A stretch of 64,000 nucleotides of DNA from Pseudomonas pohangensis (GTDB lineage Bacteria; Pseudomonadota; Gammaproteobacteria; Pseudomonadales; Pseudomonadaceae). Both the position numbers and the translations under genes were made by a program. Below the pieces are notes generated by a model that made no database searches, was not told the DNA's origin, and worked only from the letters and a program-made list of their open reading frames with translations. The DNA is taken from NCBI RefSeq assembly GCF_900105995.1, contig NZ_LT629785.1, positions 1,674,001 through 1,738,000 of the forward strand, read 5' to 3'. Positions 8,206 to 21,582 of this stretch are shown here, piece after piece (position 1 is the stretch's first letter; every line of letters starts with the position of its first letter).

Positions 8206-9096
8206 ATGCGCTGGGAACGTGGCCGACGCAGTGACAACGTAGTGGATGCGTCTGGAAGCACTGGTGGCAGACGACTGGGCGGACGTGGACGATTGAGCCT
8301 TACCGGCGTTGCCATTGTGGTCGTGGTCGGCTTGTTGATGGGTCAGGATCCCCTGCAGATTCTCGGGCAGCTGCTGGGTCAGGGCGGCATATCAACAGCC
8401 CCTACCACTAGCCAAACGTCATCCAGCAACAAACAAACATCAGGCAAAGCTGACCCGCAGCGTGAATTTGTCCGGGCAATTCTCGGCAGCACCGAGGATG
8501 TCTGGGGCGCCTTGCTGGCCAACAGTCGAACCCCCTACCAGCAACCGAAACTGGTGCTGTTCAAGGGCCATGTCAATTCGGCCTGCGGCATGGCCAGCTC
8601 GGCCAGCGGGCCGTTCTATTGCCCGGCCGATCAGCAGATTTATCTGGATATGGATTTCTTTCGCGAACTGGAACAGCGCTTTGCGGCAGCTGGCGACTTC
8701 GCCCAGGCCTATGTAATTGCCCATGAAGTGGGACATCACGTGCAAACCCTTACCGGCCTGACCAGCAAGATCAATCAGGCCCGGCAGCGCGGCGAGAAGG
8801 TCGAAGGTGCTGACGGCTTGCTGGTACGCCAGGAGCTGCAGGCCGACTGTCTGGCTGGCACCTGGGCGTTCTATGCACAAAAACAGTTGCAGTGGCTGGA
8901 ACCCGGCGACCTTGAGGAAGCGCTCAATGCCGCCCATGCCATCGGTGATGATCGCCTGCAAAAACAGGCACGCGGCACGGTCACACCCGATGCATTCACC
9001 CACGGCACCTCGGCACAAAGAGCGCGCTGGTTCAGACAGGGTTTTGATAGCGGTGATCCCGGACGCTGCAATACCTTCAAAACAGCCAGGCTCTGA
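8206..9096 (+). CDS. ypfJ: YpfJ-family neutral zinc metallopeptidase
   Basis: A 296-residue single-pass membrane protein with a probable periplasmic catalytic domain. The start MRWERGRRSDNVVDA matches the usual N-terminus of the family; an ATG five codons upstream is less likely. A hydrophobic segment lies near residues 35-50, then a Ser/Thr/Gln-rich linker, the conserved ACGMASSASGPFYCPADQQIYLD region, and the zinc motif VIAHEVGHHVQTL. Substrate and physiological role are unknown. It follows the htpX terminator and so is transcribed separately. Confidence 0.92.
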   Translation: MRWERGRRSDNVVDASGSTGGRRLGGRGRLSLTGVAIVVVVGLLMGQDPLQILGQLLGQGGISTAPTTSQTSSSNKQTSGKADPQREFVRAILGSTEDVWGALLANSRTPYQQPKLVLFKGHVNSACGMASSASGPFYCPADQQIYLDMDFFRELEQRFAAAGDFAQAYVIAHEVGHHVQTLTGLTSKINQARQRGEKVEGADGLLVRQELQADCLAGTWAFYAQKQLQWLEPGDLEEALNAAHAIGDDRLQKQARGTVTPDAFTHGTSAQRARWFRQGFDSGDPGRCNTFKTARL

Positions 9097-9189
9097 CAGC
9101 CGGGTATTACAGACAACGCCTCGACTAACGCGCACCCAAGCCGGAAACTTGAGTGCACGCAAGCATGTCGGTAACAGTCTTGGGAGAAA

Positions 9190-9303
9190 CTACTGATTGC
9201 TAACCCAGAAAACCGCAGTAGCAACCACGAGCATGATGATGGCAAAAATGGCGCGGGCATCAACCACGCTGTCATTGCTTTCGACTTGGGCTTGTTCGCT
9301 CAT
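9190..9303 (-). CDS. Small single-pass membrane protein (37 residues)
   Basis: The ATG at 9303 is preceded by AGAGGAAG at ideal spacing, supporting a real small gene. The peptide has a short acidic N-terminus (MSEQAQVESNDS), then one hydrophobic segment (about AIFAIIMLVVATAVFW) and ends VSNQ. No family is recognised. It is divergent from the cysI-type gene and convergent with ypfJ. The upstream in-frame ATG at 9372 lacks a ribosome site. Role unknown; small proteins of this shape often attach to larger membrane complexes. Confidence 0.65.
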   Translation of the reverse strand: MSEQAQVESNDSVVDARAIFAIIMLVVATAVFWVSNQ

Positions 9304-9544
9304 GACTTCCTCTTGTTTTTGTAATGAATAGGATTTCAAGCGCTCCGAGTAAAACCCAGTCAGGCGCTGCACTCAAGCTGCACCGGCAAATAAACCTTGA
9401 GCACTTATAACTACGTGTTTAGCGTTTAGATTAAAACATCACTTTTGCGCATAACCACTAGCTGGTATCTTGCGCCGGCTCCACTCACCGGAGTGCGCCG
9501 TTCTGCGCGAAGAAGTGCTGCAACCGCCTGAAAACAGGACCTTT

Positions 9545-11186
<1,642 letters not shown>

Positions 11187-11203
<17 letters not shown>

Positions 11204-11681
11204 GAATGGTCAGGTGGTTGACGAGAGCTGGCACCTGATTCCCCGGGAAGCAACAATGGACCAACTGTCCAACTGCGACGACCTGATCGTGCCGCTGGCA
11301 CTCTGGGTTGATCACAGCAAGGCACTGCTGGCCCGTGATGGCGGCCTGGGTATCTGGCTGGATGCCGGAGATGAAATCGAGGAAATTGCCGATCAGCTGG
11401 ACTGCTTCGAGGTGATTGCTCTGAACTTCCCGGCTTTCACCGATGGTCGTCACTCCTCGACAGCCTACCTGCTGCGTACCCGCTATGGTTATCAGGGGGA
11501 AATTCGTGCGATAGGCGATGTCCTGCGTGACCAGTTGTTTGCCCTCAGACGTTGCGGTTTCGATGCTTTTGCCCTGCGTGAAGACAAAGACCCGATCGAT
11601 GCCCTGCAGGCCTTTGAAGATTTCAGTGAGGTGTATCAGGCCTCCAGTGATGTTCCACAGCCGCTGTTTCGGCGCCGTTAA
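11187..11681 (+). CDS. DUF934 protein, CysI partner
   Basis: A 164-residue soluble protein starting MQRIIKNGQVVDESWHLI within the 3' end of the reductase gene, with AAGGAG before the ATG. The DUF934 family is found almost always directly after CysI-type reductases in Pseudomonas and relatives, and is thought to act in the same pathway, perhaps as an oxidoreductase accessory. Conserved stretches include FPAFTDGRHSSTAYLLRTRYGY and GDVLRDQLFALRRCGFDAF. The biochemical activity is not known. Confidence 0.88.
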
Positions 11682-11752
11682 CTGGTCTTGCCTGCGTTTT
11701 TCCGGAGCATGACTGCCTGGCCCAGCGGCCCAACCCGCCAAGCGAGGCAGTT

Positions 11753-12262
11753 ATGCGCCTGTTCTTTGCCTTGCCCTGCCCTGATCAGGTGGCTGCCAGA
11801 ATAGTCAGCTGGCGTGACGGACTGGCCCTTGACGGCAGCCCTGTGCGCGCCGAAAACCTGCATGTAACGCTGGCTTTTCCAGGCCTGCAACCAGCCGACA
11901 AACTGCCGGCACTAATACGCCTGGCGGCATCCATCGAAGCTTCAGCCTTTTTGCTGCAACTGGATCAGTTACGTTGCTGGGCCGACGGCTTGTTGCACCT
12001 GGCTCCCGGGAAACGACCCGGGGCTTTGTTGAATCTCGCCAGCCAGCTGCAGCAGAAGCTCGACGCCGAGGGATTCAAACTGGACCAGCGCGAGTATCTT
12101 CCACACCTGTCGCTGGCCCGTAACTGCACGGTACCGGTGTCTGTTGCGCCCCCCGCCTTTTGCTGGAAAGTAGAAGAATTCGCGCTTTTCCATTCGCAAT
12201 CCCGGCCCGGCGGTGTGCATTACGAGGCGCTGGCCAGCTGGAAGCTGCAACTGGCCGAGTAA
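11753..12262 (+). CDS. thpR: RNA 2',3'-cyclic phosphodiesterase ThpR (LigT)
   Basis: A 2H-phosphoesterase that opens 2',3'-cyclic phosphates. Both HxT/S motifs of the fold are present: NLHVTLAF near residue 44 and YLPHLSLARN near residue 122. The 169-residue length fits the family. The start MRLFFALPCPDQVA is typical, with GAGG upstream. It converges with the alpha/beta hydrolase gene, leaving 21 bases between the two stops. Confidence 0.9.
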   Translation: MRLFFALPCPDQVAARIVSWRDGLALDGSPVRAENLHVTLAFPGLQPADKLPALIRLAASIEASAFLLQLDQLRCWADGLLHLAPGKRPGALLNLASQLQQKLDAEGFKLDQREYLPHLSLARNCTVPVSVAPPAFCWKVEEFALFHSQSRPGGVHYEALASWKLQLAE

Positions 12263-12283
12263 CAGCGCAACGCATTTTCACCG

Positions 12284-12919
12284 TCACATGCGGTTGTTCG
12301 CGACATTTCGCAGAAAACCTGCAACCGCATCCGCTGCCGTTTGCATATGCTGCTCATGGGTAAAACCGGAGCGCTTGAGTGGCTTGAAATCGTGGTCGGC
12401 TGCTTCCAGCCAGTGCATCTGGATAGCGGATGAAAGCCGGTAACCCTCGACTGTCTGCCGCTTGCCCATCGGATCCCGCTCTCCCTGCACAATCAGCGTG
12501 GGCGTAAGCAACCCCGACAGATGGGCCACCCGCGGCGTATCCGCCTTGCCAATGGCATGAAACGGGTAACCCAGACATACCAGCGCGTCAGCCGCCAACT
12601 CATCAGCCAGCATACTGGCCATGCGTCCGCCCATGGACTTGCCGCCTATGGCCAGAAAACCCGGATAGCTGCTTCTGACCTGGTGATAAACCTGCTTCCA
12701 GCAGTCCAGCAACAGGTTCCGGGGGTTGGGTGGCCGGCGAATTCCGTCATCACGTCTGGCGGCCATGTACGGGAACTCGAAGCGCAACACGCGGATATCC
12801 CTCTGCGCCAGGTTCGCAGCCATGGTCTGCATGAATCCGCTATCCATCGCTGCACCAGCACCATGCGCCAGCATCAACGTCGCAACAGGCTGATTTTTTG
12901 GGGAATTTTCAAGAAACAT
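12284..12919 (-). CDS. Alpha/beta hydrolase, KANL3/Tex30-like family
   Basis: A 211-residue cytoplasmic alpha/beta hydrolase of the small KANL3/Tex30-like type. It shows the family LAHGAGA loop near residue 18, the nucleophile elbow GGKSMGGRMAS near residue 90 with a candidate Ser, an acid candidate in VQGERDPMG and a His in EAADHDFKPL. The ATG at 12919 has GGAG five bases upstream; a much longer frame would run through the ccoN1 promoter and is rejected. It is divergent from ccoN1 and shares that intergenic region. Substrate unknown. Confidence 0.8.
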   Translation of the reverse strand: MFLENSPKNQPVATLMLAHGAGAAMDSGFMQTMAANLAQRDIRVLRFEFPYMAARRDDGIRRPPNPRNLLLDCWKQVYHQVRSSYPGFLAIGGKSMGGRMASMLADELAADALVCLGYPFHAIGKADTPRVAHLSGLLTPTLIVQGERDPMGKRQTVEGYRLSSAIQMHWLEAADHDFKPLKRSGFTHEQHMQTAADAVAGFLRNVANNRM

Positions 12920-12943
12920 GTTTGCTCCGGTCAGCTCCAGACG

Positions 12944-12957
12944 TTGATACGAGTCAA
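12944..12957. promoter_or_regulatory. Anr/Fnr box upstream of ccoN1
   Basis: TTGATACGAGTCAA matches the TTGAT-N4-ATCAA consensus at 9 of 10 defined positions. It lies 80 bases before the ccoN1 ATG, a normal place for an activating site, and the window encodes Anr itself. It also sits 25 bases upstream of the divergent hydrolase gene. Confidence 0.7.
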
Positions 12958-13036
12958 TATTTTCCTTCACCCGTTCACTTAGTATCAGCTTGTTACAAAA
13001 ACACTCTGCCAAAAAACCGTGGATGGAAGCCATTAA

Positions 13037-14475
<1,439 letters not shown>

Positions 14476-14476
<1 letters not shown>

Positions 14477-15087
14477 TGAAAAAGCACGAAATACTCGAAA
14501 AGAACATCGGCCTGATGGCGCTGTTCATGGTTCTGGCCGTCAGCATCGGCGGCCTGGTACAGATCGTGCCGCTGTTCTTCCAGGACGTCACCAACACCCC
14601 GGTTGACGGCATGAAGCCACGCAGCGCGCTGGAAATGGAAGGTCGCGACATCTACATCCGTGAAGGCTGCGTCGGTTGCCACTCGCAGATGATCCGTCCG
14701 TTCCGTGCCGAAACCGAACGTTACGGCCACTACTCGGTAGCCGGTGAAAGCGTCTGGGACCACCCGTTCCTGTGGGGCTCCAAGCGTACCGGTCCGGATC
14801 TGGCCCGCGTTGGCGGCCGCTACTCGGATGACTGGCACCGTGCGCACCTGTACAACCCGCGCAACGTCGTGCCCGAGTCGATCATGCCGGCTTACCCGTG
14901 GCTGGTGGAAAACACCCTCGACGGCAAGCTGACCGGCGCCAAGCTGCAAGCCATGAAAACCCTCGGTGTGCCTTACACCGATGAGGACATCGCCGGAGCT
15001 GGTGACGCCGTCAAGGGCAAGACCGAAATGGATGCACTGGTGGCCTTCCTCCAGGGGCTCGGTACCAGCCTGAAGAACAAGCGCTAA
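14476..15087 (+). CDS. ccoO1: cbb3 oxidase monohaem cytochrome c subunit II, copy 1
   Basis: Membrane-anchored cytochrome c that passes electrons towards CcoN. It has one N-terminal membrane segment (residues about 12-35) and one haem site, CVGCHSQM, near residue 66. A Met ligand is plausible in SIMPAYPWL. The 203-residue product is identical to that of copy 2; the genes differ by one silent base (14676 T against 18347 C). Its ATG overlaps the ccoN1 stop by one base (TGATG). Confidence 0.97.
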
Positions 15088-15091
15088 GCCG

Positions 15092-15295
15092 ATGGACAGT
15101 TCTTTTATGGACATCGGAACCCTGCGCGGACTCGGCACCCTTCTGGTACTGGTCGCATTCGTCAGCGTGACCCTCTGGGCCTACAGCGGCCGGAACAAGG
15201 CACGCTTTGACGAAGCCGCCAATCTGCCGTTTGCGGACGAACCCGTGCACAAAATAGCGCAAAAAGAACAACTCTCTAGGAGTAACAACCAATGA
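15092..15295 (+). CDS. ccoQ1: cbb3 oxidase small subunit CcoQ, copy 1
   Basis: A 67-residue single-pass protein (membrane segment about residues 15-33) thought to stabilise the CcoNOP complex. Its core RNKARFDEAANLPFADE is typical of Pseudomonas CcoQ. It could instead begin at the second Met, five codons later; neither start has a strong ribosome site. The first 45 residues match copy 2 and the tail differs. Its stop overlaps the ccoP1 start by 4 bases. Confidence 0.9.
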   Translation: MDSSFMDIGTLRGLGTLLVLVAFVSVTLWAYSGRNKARFDEAANLPFADEPVHKIAQKEQLSRSNNQ

Positions 15296-16227
15296 CCGCG
15301 TTCTGGAGTTGGTACATCACCATTCTGACACTGGGCACCATAGTCGCGCTGCTCTGGCTGATCTTTGCCACCCGCAAGGGCGAAAGCAAAGGCACTACAG
15401 ACCAGACCATGGGGCACGCCTTCGACGGTATCGAGGAATATGACAACCCGCTGCCCAAGTGGTGGTTCATGCTGTTCATCGGCACCATCGTCTTCTCCAT
15501 CGGCTACCTGATCCTTTATCCGGGTCTTGGCAACTGGAAAGGCATCTTGCCTGGATACGAGGGTGGCTGGACCCAGGACAAGCAATGGCAACACGAAGTC
15601 GACAAGGCGCAAGCCGAGTACGGCCCGATCTTCGCCAAATATGCAGCCATGCCGATCGTCGATGTCGCCAAGGATCCGCAAGCCCTGAAGATGGGTGGTC
15701 GCATGTTCGCCACCTATTGCTCGATCTGCCATGGCTCGGACGCCAAGGGTGCCGTTGGCTTCCCCAACCTGACTGACAATATCTGGCGCTGGGGCGGCAC
15801 TCCGGACGACATTCAGGCGAGCATCCTCAATGGCCGCCATGCTGCCATGCCGGCTTGGGGCGCCATTCTCGGTGATGCCGGCGTAAGGAATGTTGCCGCC
15901 TATGTCCGTCAGGATCTGGCCGGCTTGAAGCTGCCTAAAGACAGCAATGCCGATGCAGCTGCCGGCAAGCAGCTTTTTGCCACCAACTGCTCCGCCTGCC
16001 ATGGTGCGGAAGGTCAGGGCATGGCGATGATGGGAGCTCCTGATCTGACCAAGCCTGCCGGTTTCATTTACGGTACCAGCCTGATCCAGCTGGAGCAGAC
16101 CATTCGTAACGGCCGCAACGGACTGATGCCAGCCCAGGAGCAATACCTCGGCGCTGACAAGGTGCATATTCTGGCCGCGTACGTTTACAGCCTGTCCCAT
16201 CAGGAAACCGAACAAGCCAGCAAATGA
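15292..16227 (+). CDS. ccoP1: cbb3 oxidase dihaem cytochrome c subunit III, copy 1
   Basis: A 311-residue dihaem cytochrome that receives electrons from soluble cytochromes. It has two N-terminal membrane segments (about 5-25 and 55-78), as in gammaproteobacterial CcoP, then two haem sites, CSICHGSDAKG near 143 and CSACHGAEGQG near 233, with Met ligand candidates in AAMPAWG and GLMPAQE. It ends the first operon. A hairpin without a T-run follows. Confidence 0.97.
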   Translation: MTAFWSWYITILTLGTIVALLWLIFATRKGESKGTTDQTMGHAFDGIEEYDNPLPKWWFMLFIGTIVFSIGYLILYPGLGNWKGILPGYEGGWTQDKQWQHEVDKAQAEYGPIFAKYAAMPIVDVAKDPQALKMGGRMFATYCSICHGSDAKGAVGFPNLTDNIWRWGGTPDDIQASILNGRHAAMPAWGAILGDAGVRNVAAYVRQDLAGLKLPKDSNADAAAGKQLFATNCSACHGAEGQGMAMMGAPDLTKPAGFIYGTSLIQLEQTIRNGRNGLMPAQEQYLGADKVHILAAYVYSLSHQETEQASK

Positions 16228-16235
16228 TGTACTGC

Positions 16236-16259
16236 CAGCAGCACCGCCCGGTGCTGCTG
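16236..16259 (+). terminator. Stem-loop after ccoP1
   Basis: The arms CAGCAGCAC and GTGCTGCTG enclose CGCCCG, nine bases after the ccoP1 stop. There is no following T-run, so it may protect the transcript or act as a weak terminator rather than stop transcription fully. Confidence 0.5.
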
Positions 16260-16655
16260 ACTCCACCGACCAGACCAGCTCTCCCGGTTAAACCAGCGTT
16301 CTACCACCTCCCCCCTGCACCTTGTGCGTCCTGCTCCACTCCTGCTCTCCGGCCACCCCCTGAAACACTCCCGTCTGCGACAATTCACCGCAGAACAGTC
16401 CGCCACTACCCGTCGCACTTGCCATTCGGCGGCAATTGTTTGCGGATTCAGCATGAGTTCAGGCAATAACAGAAAGTCTGGTCTACCCTTGAATTCCTAG
16501 CGTCAAGCTCGGTTTTCACTGCAATTTCACTGCGTATCAAGGCCAAAAACTCGCCATCATTTCAGCCAGCCGCTGAATCATTGGTGTTTTGCCCGGCGCA
16601 GGCGGGTTTGCAATGCGAAATGCCTTTCTCCATACTTGCCGCCGTTTTTTCCCAA
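16260..16655. other. Intergenic region between the two cco operons
   Basis: About 400 bases with no supported gene; the short frames in it lack ribosome sites and family matches. The first 140 bases are C-rich and the last 150 A+T-richer, as expected for a promoter region of ccoN2. I found no sequence close to the TTGAT-N4-ATCAA Anr consensus here. The nearest symmetrical element is a separate inverted repeat at 16656-16674. Confidence 0.6.
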
Positions 16656-16674
16656 CTGTAACCGAAAGTTACAG
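16656..16674. promoter_or_regulatory. Inverted repeat in the ccoN2 leader
   Basis: CTGTAACCGAAAGTTACAG is a perfect 7-base inverted repeat around a 5-base centre, ending 30 bases before the ccoN2 ATG. It could be an operator or a leader hairpin. The binding factor is unknown. Confidence 0.45.
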
Positions 16675-16704
16675 CGCACCTGCCCAAACCTGGAAATTTC
16701 TAGC

Positions 16705-18146
<1,442 letters not shown>

Positions 18147-18147
<1 letters not shown>

Positions 18148-18758
18148 TGAAAAAGCACGAAATACTCGAAAAGAACATCGGCCTGATGGCGCTGTTCATG
18201 GTTCTGGCCGTCAGCATCGGCGGCCTGGTACAGATCGTGCCGCTGTTCTTCCAGGACGTCACCAACACCCCGGTTGACGGCATGAAGCCACGCAGCGCGC
18301 TGGAAATGGAAGGTCGCGACATCTACATCCGTGAAGGCTGCGTCGGCTGCCACTCGCAGATGATCCGTCCGTTCCGTGCCGAAACCGAACGTTACGGCCA
18401 CTACTCGGTAGCCGGTGAAAGCGTCTGGGACCACCCGTTCCTGTGGGGCTCCAAGCGTACCGGTCCGGATCTGGCCCGCGTTGGCGGCCGCTACTCGGAT
18501 GACTGGCACCGTGCGCACCTGTACAACCCGCGCAACGTCGTGCCCGAGTCGATCATGCCGGCTTACCCGTGGCTGGTGGAAAACACCCTCGACGGCAAGC
18601 TGACCGGCGCCAAGCTGCAAGCCATGAAAACCCTCGGTGTGCCTTACACCGATGAGGACATCGCCGGAGCTGGTGACGCCGTCAAGGGCAAGACCGAAAT
18701 GGATGCACTGGTGGCCTTCCTCCAGGGGCTCGGTACCAGCCTGAAGAACAAGCGCTAA
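18147..18758 (+). CDS. ccoO2: cbb3 oxidase monohaem cytochrome c subunit II, copy 2
   Basis: Protein identical to the copy 1 product over all 203 residues: one membrane anchor and one CVGCH haem site. The gene lies inside an 844-base tract (18056-18899) that differs from the first operon at a single silent position. The one-base overlap with the upstream ccoN gene is also conserved. Confidence 0.97.
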
Positions 18759-18762
18759 GCCG

Positions 18763-18963
18763 ATGGACAGTTCTTTTATGGACATCGGAACCCTGCGCGG
18801 ACTCGGCACCCTTCTGGTACTGGTCGCATTCGTCAGCGTGACCCTCTGGGCCTACAGCGGCCGGAACAAGGCACGCTTTGACGAAGCCGCCAATCTGCCA
18901 TTTGCGGATGAGCCCACAACAAAGAAAAGTAAAGAACAAGCTTCTGGGAGTAAGAGCGAATGA
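18763..18963 (+). CDS. ccoQ2: cbb3 oxidase small subunit CcoQ, copy 2
   Basis: A 66-residue single-pass subunit with the same N-terminal 45 or so residues as copy 1 and a different lysine/serine-rich tail (EPTTKKSKEQASGSKSE). The start may be five codons later. Its stop overlaps the ccoP2 ATG by 4 bases. Confidence 0.9.
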   Translation: MDSSFMDIGTLRGLGTLLVLVAFVSVTLWAYSGRNKARFDEAANLPFADEPTTKKSKEQASGSKSE

Positions 18964-19889
18964 CCGCGTTCTGGAGTTGGTACATCACCATTCTGACACT
19001 GGGCACCATAGTCGCGCTGATCTGGCTGATTTTTGCCACCCGCAAGGGACAACGCGCGGACACCACTGAGCAGACTGTCGGACATTCATTCGATGGTATC
19101 GAGGAATTCGACAATCCACTGCCGAAATGGTGGTTCATGCTGTTTGTTGCCACCATCATTTTTGCGCTGGGTTACTGGGTAATTTATCCAGGTTTGGGCA
19201 ACTGGAAGGGTATCCTGCCGGGCTATCCAGGTGGCTGGACACAAGATAAGCAATACGACCATGAAATGGTCAAAGCTGAAGCAGAATATGGCCCGATCTA
19301 CGCCAAATATGCTGCGATGCCGCTCACCGAAGTCGCCAAGGATCCGCAAGCCCTGAAGATTGGCGGCCGCCTGTTTGCCTCCAACTGCTCGGTTTGCCAC
19401 GGTTCAGACGCCAAAGGCACTTACGGCTTCCCCAACCTGACCGATGATATCTGGCGCTGGGGCGGCGAACCGGACGCCATTCAGGCCAGTATTCTGAATG
19501 GCCGTGAAGCAGCCATGCCGGCCTGGTTGTCCATTCTGGGTAACGATGGCGTCAAGAACGTTGCCGCCTATGTCGTCAGCGATCTGGCCGACCGCAAGCT
19601 GCCCGAGGGTGCCAAGGTTGACGTAGCTGCAGGCAAGGCCTTGTTCAGCACCAACTGCTCTGCCTGTCACGGTGCCGAAGGGCATGGCAATCCGGCGATG
19701 GGTGCGCCAAACCTTACCCAGCCGGCTGGCTTCATCTATGGCACCAGCCTGGCCCAGGTCGAGCAAACCCTGCGCTATGGTCGTCACGGCAAAATGCCGG
19801 CGCAACTGGAGTTCCTCGGCAAGGACAAAGTGCACTTGCTGGCGGCCTATGTTTACAGCCTGTCCCATGACAAGCAAAAAACAGAATAA
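18960..19889 (+). CDS. ccoP2: cbb3 oxidase dihaem cytochrome c subunit III, copy 2
   Basis: A 309-residue dihaem subunit with two membrane segments and haem sites CSVCHGSDAKG near 143 and CSACHGAEGHG near 233. Only the first 20 codons are DNA-identical to copy 1; the rest is clearly diverged, so electron donors or stability may differ between the isoforms. It ends the second operon and is followed by a likely terminator. Confidence 0.97.
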   Translation: MTAFWSWYITILTLGTIVALIWLIFATRKGQRADTTEQTVGHSFDGIEEFDNPLPKWWFMLFVATIIFALGYWVIYPGLGNWKGILPGYPGGWTQDKQYDHEMVKAEAEYGPIYAKYAAMPLTEVAKDPQALKIGGRLFASNCSVCHGSDAKGTYGFPNLTDDIWRWGGEPDAIQASILNGREAAMPAWLSILGNDGVKNVAAYVVSDLADRKLPEGAKVDVAAGKALFSTNCSACHGAEGHGNPAMGAPNLTQPAGFIYGTSLAQVEQTLRYGRHGKMPAQLEFLGKDKVHLLAAYVYSLSHDKQKTE

Positions 19890-19910
19890 GCAAATTACTT
19901 TCTGTTCTAT

Positions 19911-19945
19911 TGAGCGGCGTCAGGGGAAACCCGGCGCCGTTTTGC
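19911..19945 (+). terminator. Probable terminator after ccoP2
   Basis: GCGGCG pairs with CGCCGT (one G-U pair) around an 18-base loop, and TTTTGCTTT follows. The long loop makes it less certain than the htpX terminator. Confidence 0.5.
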
Positions 19946-20101
19946 TTTAATTCCTCGTGAAATCAGTCGAGACCCGGCGACCATAGGTCGCAGACTGACT
20001 GTAGACAGGGCGGCGTATCATCTGTAACGCAGGCCCTTTTGCTTCGGCTCCGAGTACTTTTCACTACCCGAAGCCATCACCAACGGATGCGGTACGCAGT
20101 A

Positions 20102-21517
20102 ATGAGCGAAAAAATTCCCGTTAAGGACGTAACCCCGACTTCAGCAAAAACAGTCGAGTACACCGATCTCTATGCCAGCCGGGAGAAGATTTATACCCGC
20201 TCGTTTACCGGTTTTTTTCGTAATCTGCGCATTTCCGGCGGAGTTTTCCTGTTCATTCTGTACTTCGGCACAGTCTGGCTGAACTGGGGTAATCGCCAGG
20301 CGATCCTCTGGGATCTGCCTGAACGCAAGTTCTATATTTTCGGTGCGACCTTCTGGCCACAGGACTTTGTCCTGCTGTCCTGGAGTCTGATCGTCTGCGC
20401 CTTCGGCCTGTTCTTCATCACGGTTTTCGCCGGGCGCGTCTGGTGTGGCTACACCTGTCCGCAAAGTGTTTTTACCTGGGTCTACATGTGGGCAGAACGG
20501 GTAACCGAGGGTGAGCGCAACCAGCGCATGAAACTCGACAAACAACCCATGAGCAGCGCCAAGTTCCTGCGCAAATCTGCCAAGCATGGCATCTGGCTGT
20601 TGGTCGCGCTGGCCACCGGCCTGACCTTTGTCGGCTACTTCACGCCCATCCGCGACCTGATACCCAGCCTGTTCGACGGCACTGCCGATGCGTGGGCGTA
20701 TTTCTGGATCGGCTTCTTTACCCTGGCCACCTACGGCAATGCCGGCTGGTTGCGGGAAAATGTCTGCATCTACATGTGTCCCTATGCCCGTTTCCAGAGC
20801 GTGATGTTCGACAAGGACACCCTGATCGTTTCCTACGACACCAGCCGCGGCGAATCACGTGGGCCGCGCAAACGTGATGCCGACTACAAGGCCAGCGGCC
20901 TGGGTGACTGTATCGACTGCAAGATGTGCGTGCATGTCTGCCCTACCGGTATCGATATCCGCGATGGCCTGCAGATCGAATGCATCGGCTGTGCCGCCTG
21001 TGTCGATGCCTGCGACAGCATCATGGAGAAAATGGGCTACCCGAAAGGACTGGTCAGCTACACCACCGAGCACAACCTCTCCGGGCAGACCACACATATG
21101 CTGCGGCCACGCCTGATCGGTTATGCCATCGCCCTGCTGACCATGGCCAGCCTGCTGGCGGTTGCGGTATACATAAGGCCGCTGGCCGGGCTGGATGTTC
21201 TCAAGGACCGCGTGCTCTATCGTGAAAATGAAGAGGGCCGGATTGAAAACGTCTACGTCCTGAAAATCATGAACAAGGCACAGCGCCAACTGACATTCCG
21301 CATCGAGGCAGACGGCCTGGAAGGTCTGGTCTACGAAGGCAAGCGCGAAATCGTGGCCGCCGAAGGTGAGGTGCTGTCGTTGCCGGTAGAATTGTCGATT
21401 GATCCGGAAAACCTGCCGTCCAGCACCAATGATATCGAGTTCCGTATCCAGGCAATCGAAGATCCGAGCATTACCGCCGACTCCGAAAGCCGCTTTATCG
21501 GTCCGGCAGTCCGGTAG
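20102..21517 (+). CDS. ccoG: cbb3 oxidase assembly protein CcoG (copper/ferredoxin-type)
   Basis: Membrane protein needed for cbb3 assembly; family members reduce copper for delivery to CcoN. The 471-residue form starts at MSEKIPVKDV. It has about five membrane segments, a WCGYTCPQSVF motif between them, a two-cluster ferredoxin region (CIDCKMCVHVCPTGIDIRDGLQIECIGCAACVDACDS, split here by position near residues 263-300) and a C-terminal immunoglobulin-like periplasmic domain. It opens the ccoGHIS group, about 210 bases after ccoP2. Confidence 0.95.
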   Translation: MSEKIPVKDVTPTSAKTVEYTDLYASREKIYTRSFTGFFRNLRISGGVFLFILYFGTVWLNWGNRQAILWDLPERKFYIFGATFWPQDFVLLSWSLIVCAFGLFFITVFAGRVWCGYTCPQSVFTWVYMWAERVTEGERNQRMKLDKQPMSSAKFLRKSAKHGIWLLVALATGLTFVGYFTPIRDLIPSLFDGTADAWAYFWIGFFTLATYGNAGWLRENVCIYMCPYARFQSVMFDKDTLIVSYDTSRGESRGPRKRDADYKASGLGDCIDCKMCVHVCPTGIDIRDGLQIECIGCAACVDACDSIMEKMGYPKGLVSYTTEHNLSGQTTHMLRPRLIGYAIALLTMASLLAVAVYIRPLAGLDVLKDRVLYRENEEGRIENVYVLKIMNKAQRQLTFRIEADGLEGLVYEGKREIVAAEGEVLSLPVELSIDPENLPSSTNDIEFRIQAIEDPSITADSESRFIGPAVR

Positions 21518-21522
21518 AATCT

Positions 21523-21560
21523 GCTGGCGTTTGCCCCGAATCACTCGGGCAAACGCCAGC
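21523..21560. promoter_or_regulatory. Strong 14-bp hairpin between ccoG and ccoH
   Basis: GCTGGCGTTTGCCC and its exact complement enclose a 10-base loop, filling most of the 65-base gap between the two genes. There is no T-run on the plus strand, so an mRNA-processing or attenuation role is more likely than full termination. Confidence 0.6.
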
Positions 21561-21582
21561 TGCCCTAACTCCAAGGAATTCC

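Noticed and set aside
16488..16507. TTGAATTCCTAGCGTCAA as an Anr box for ccoN2
   Set aside because: The half-sites are spaced eight bases apart instead of four and the left half is TTGAA; it does not fit the consensus.
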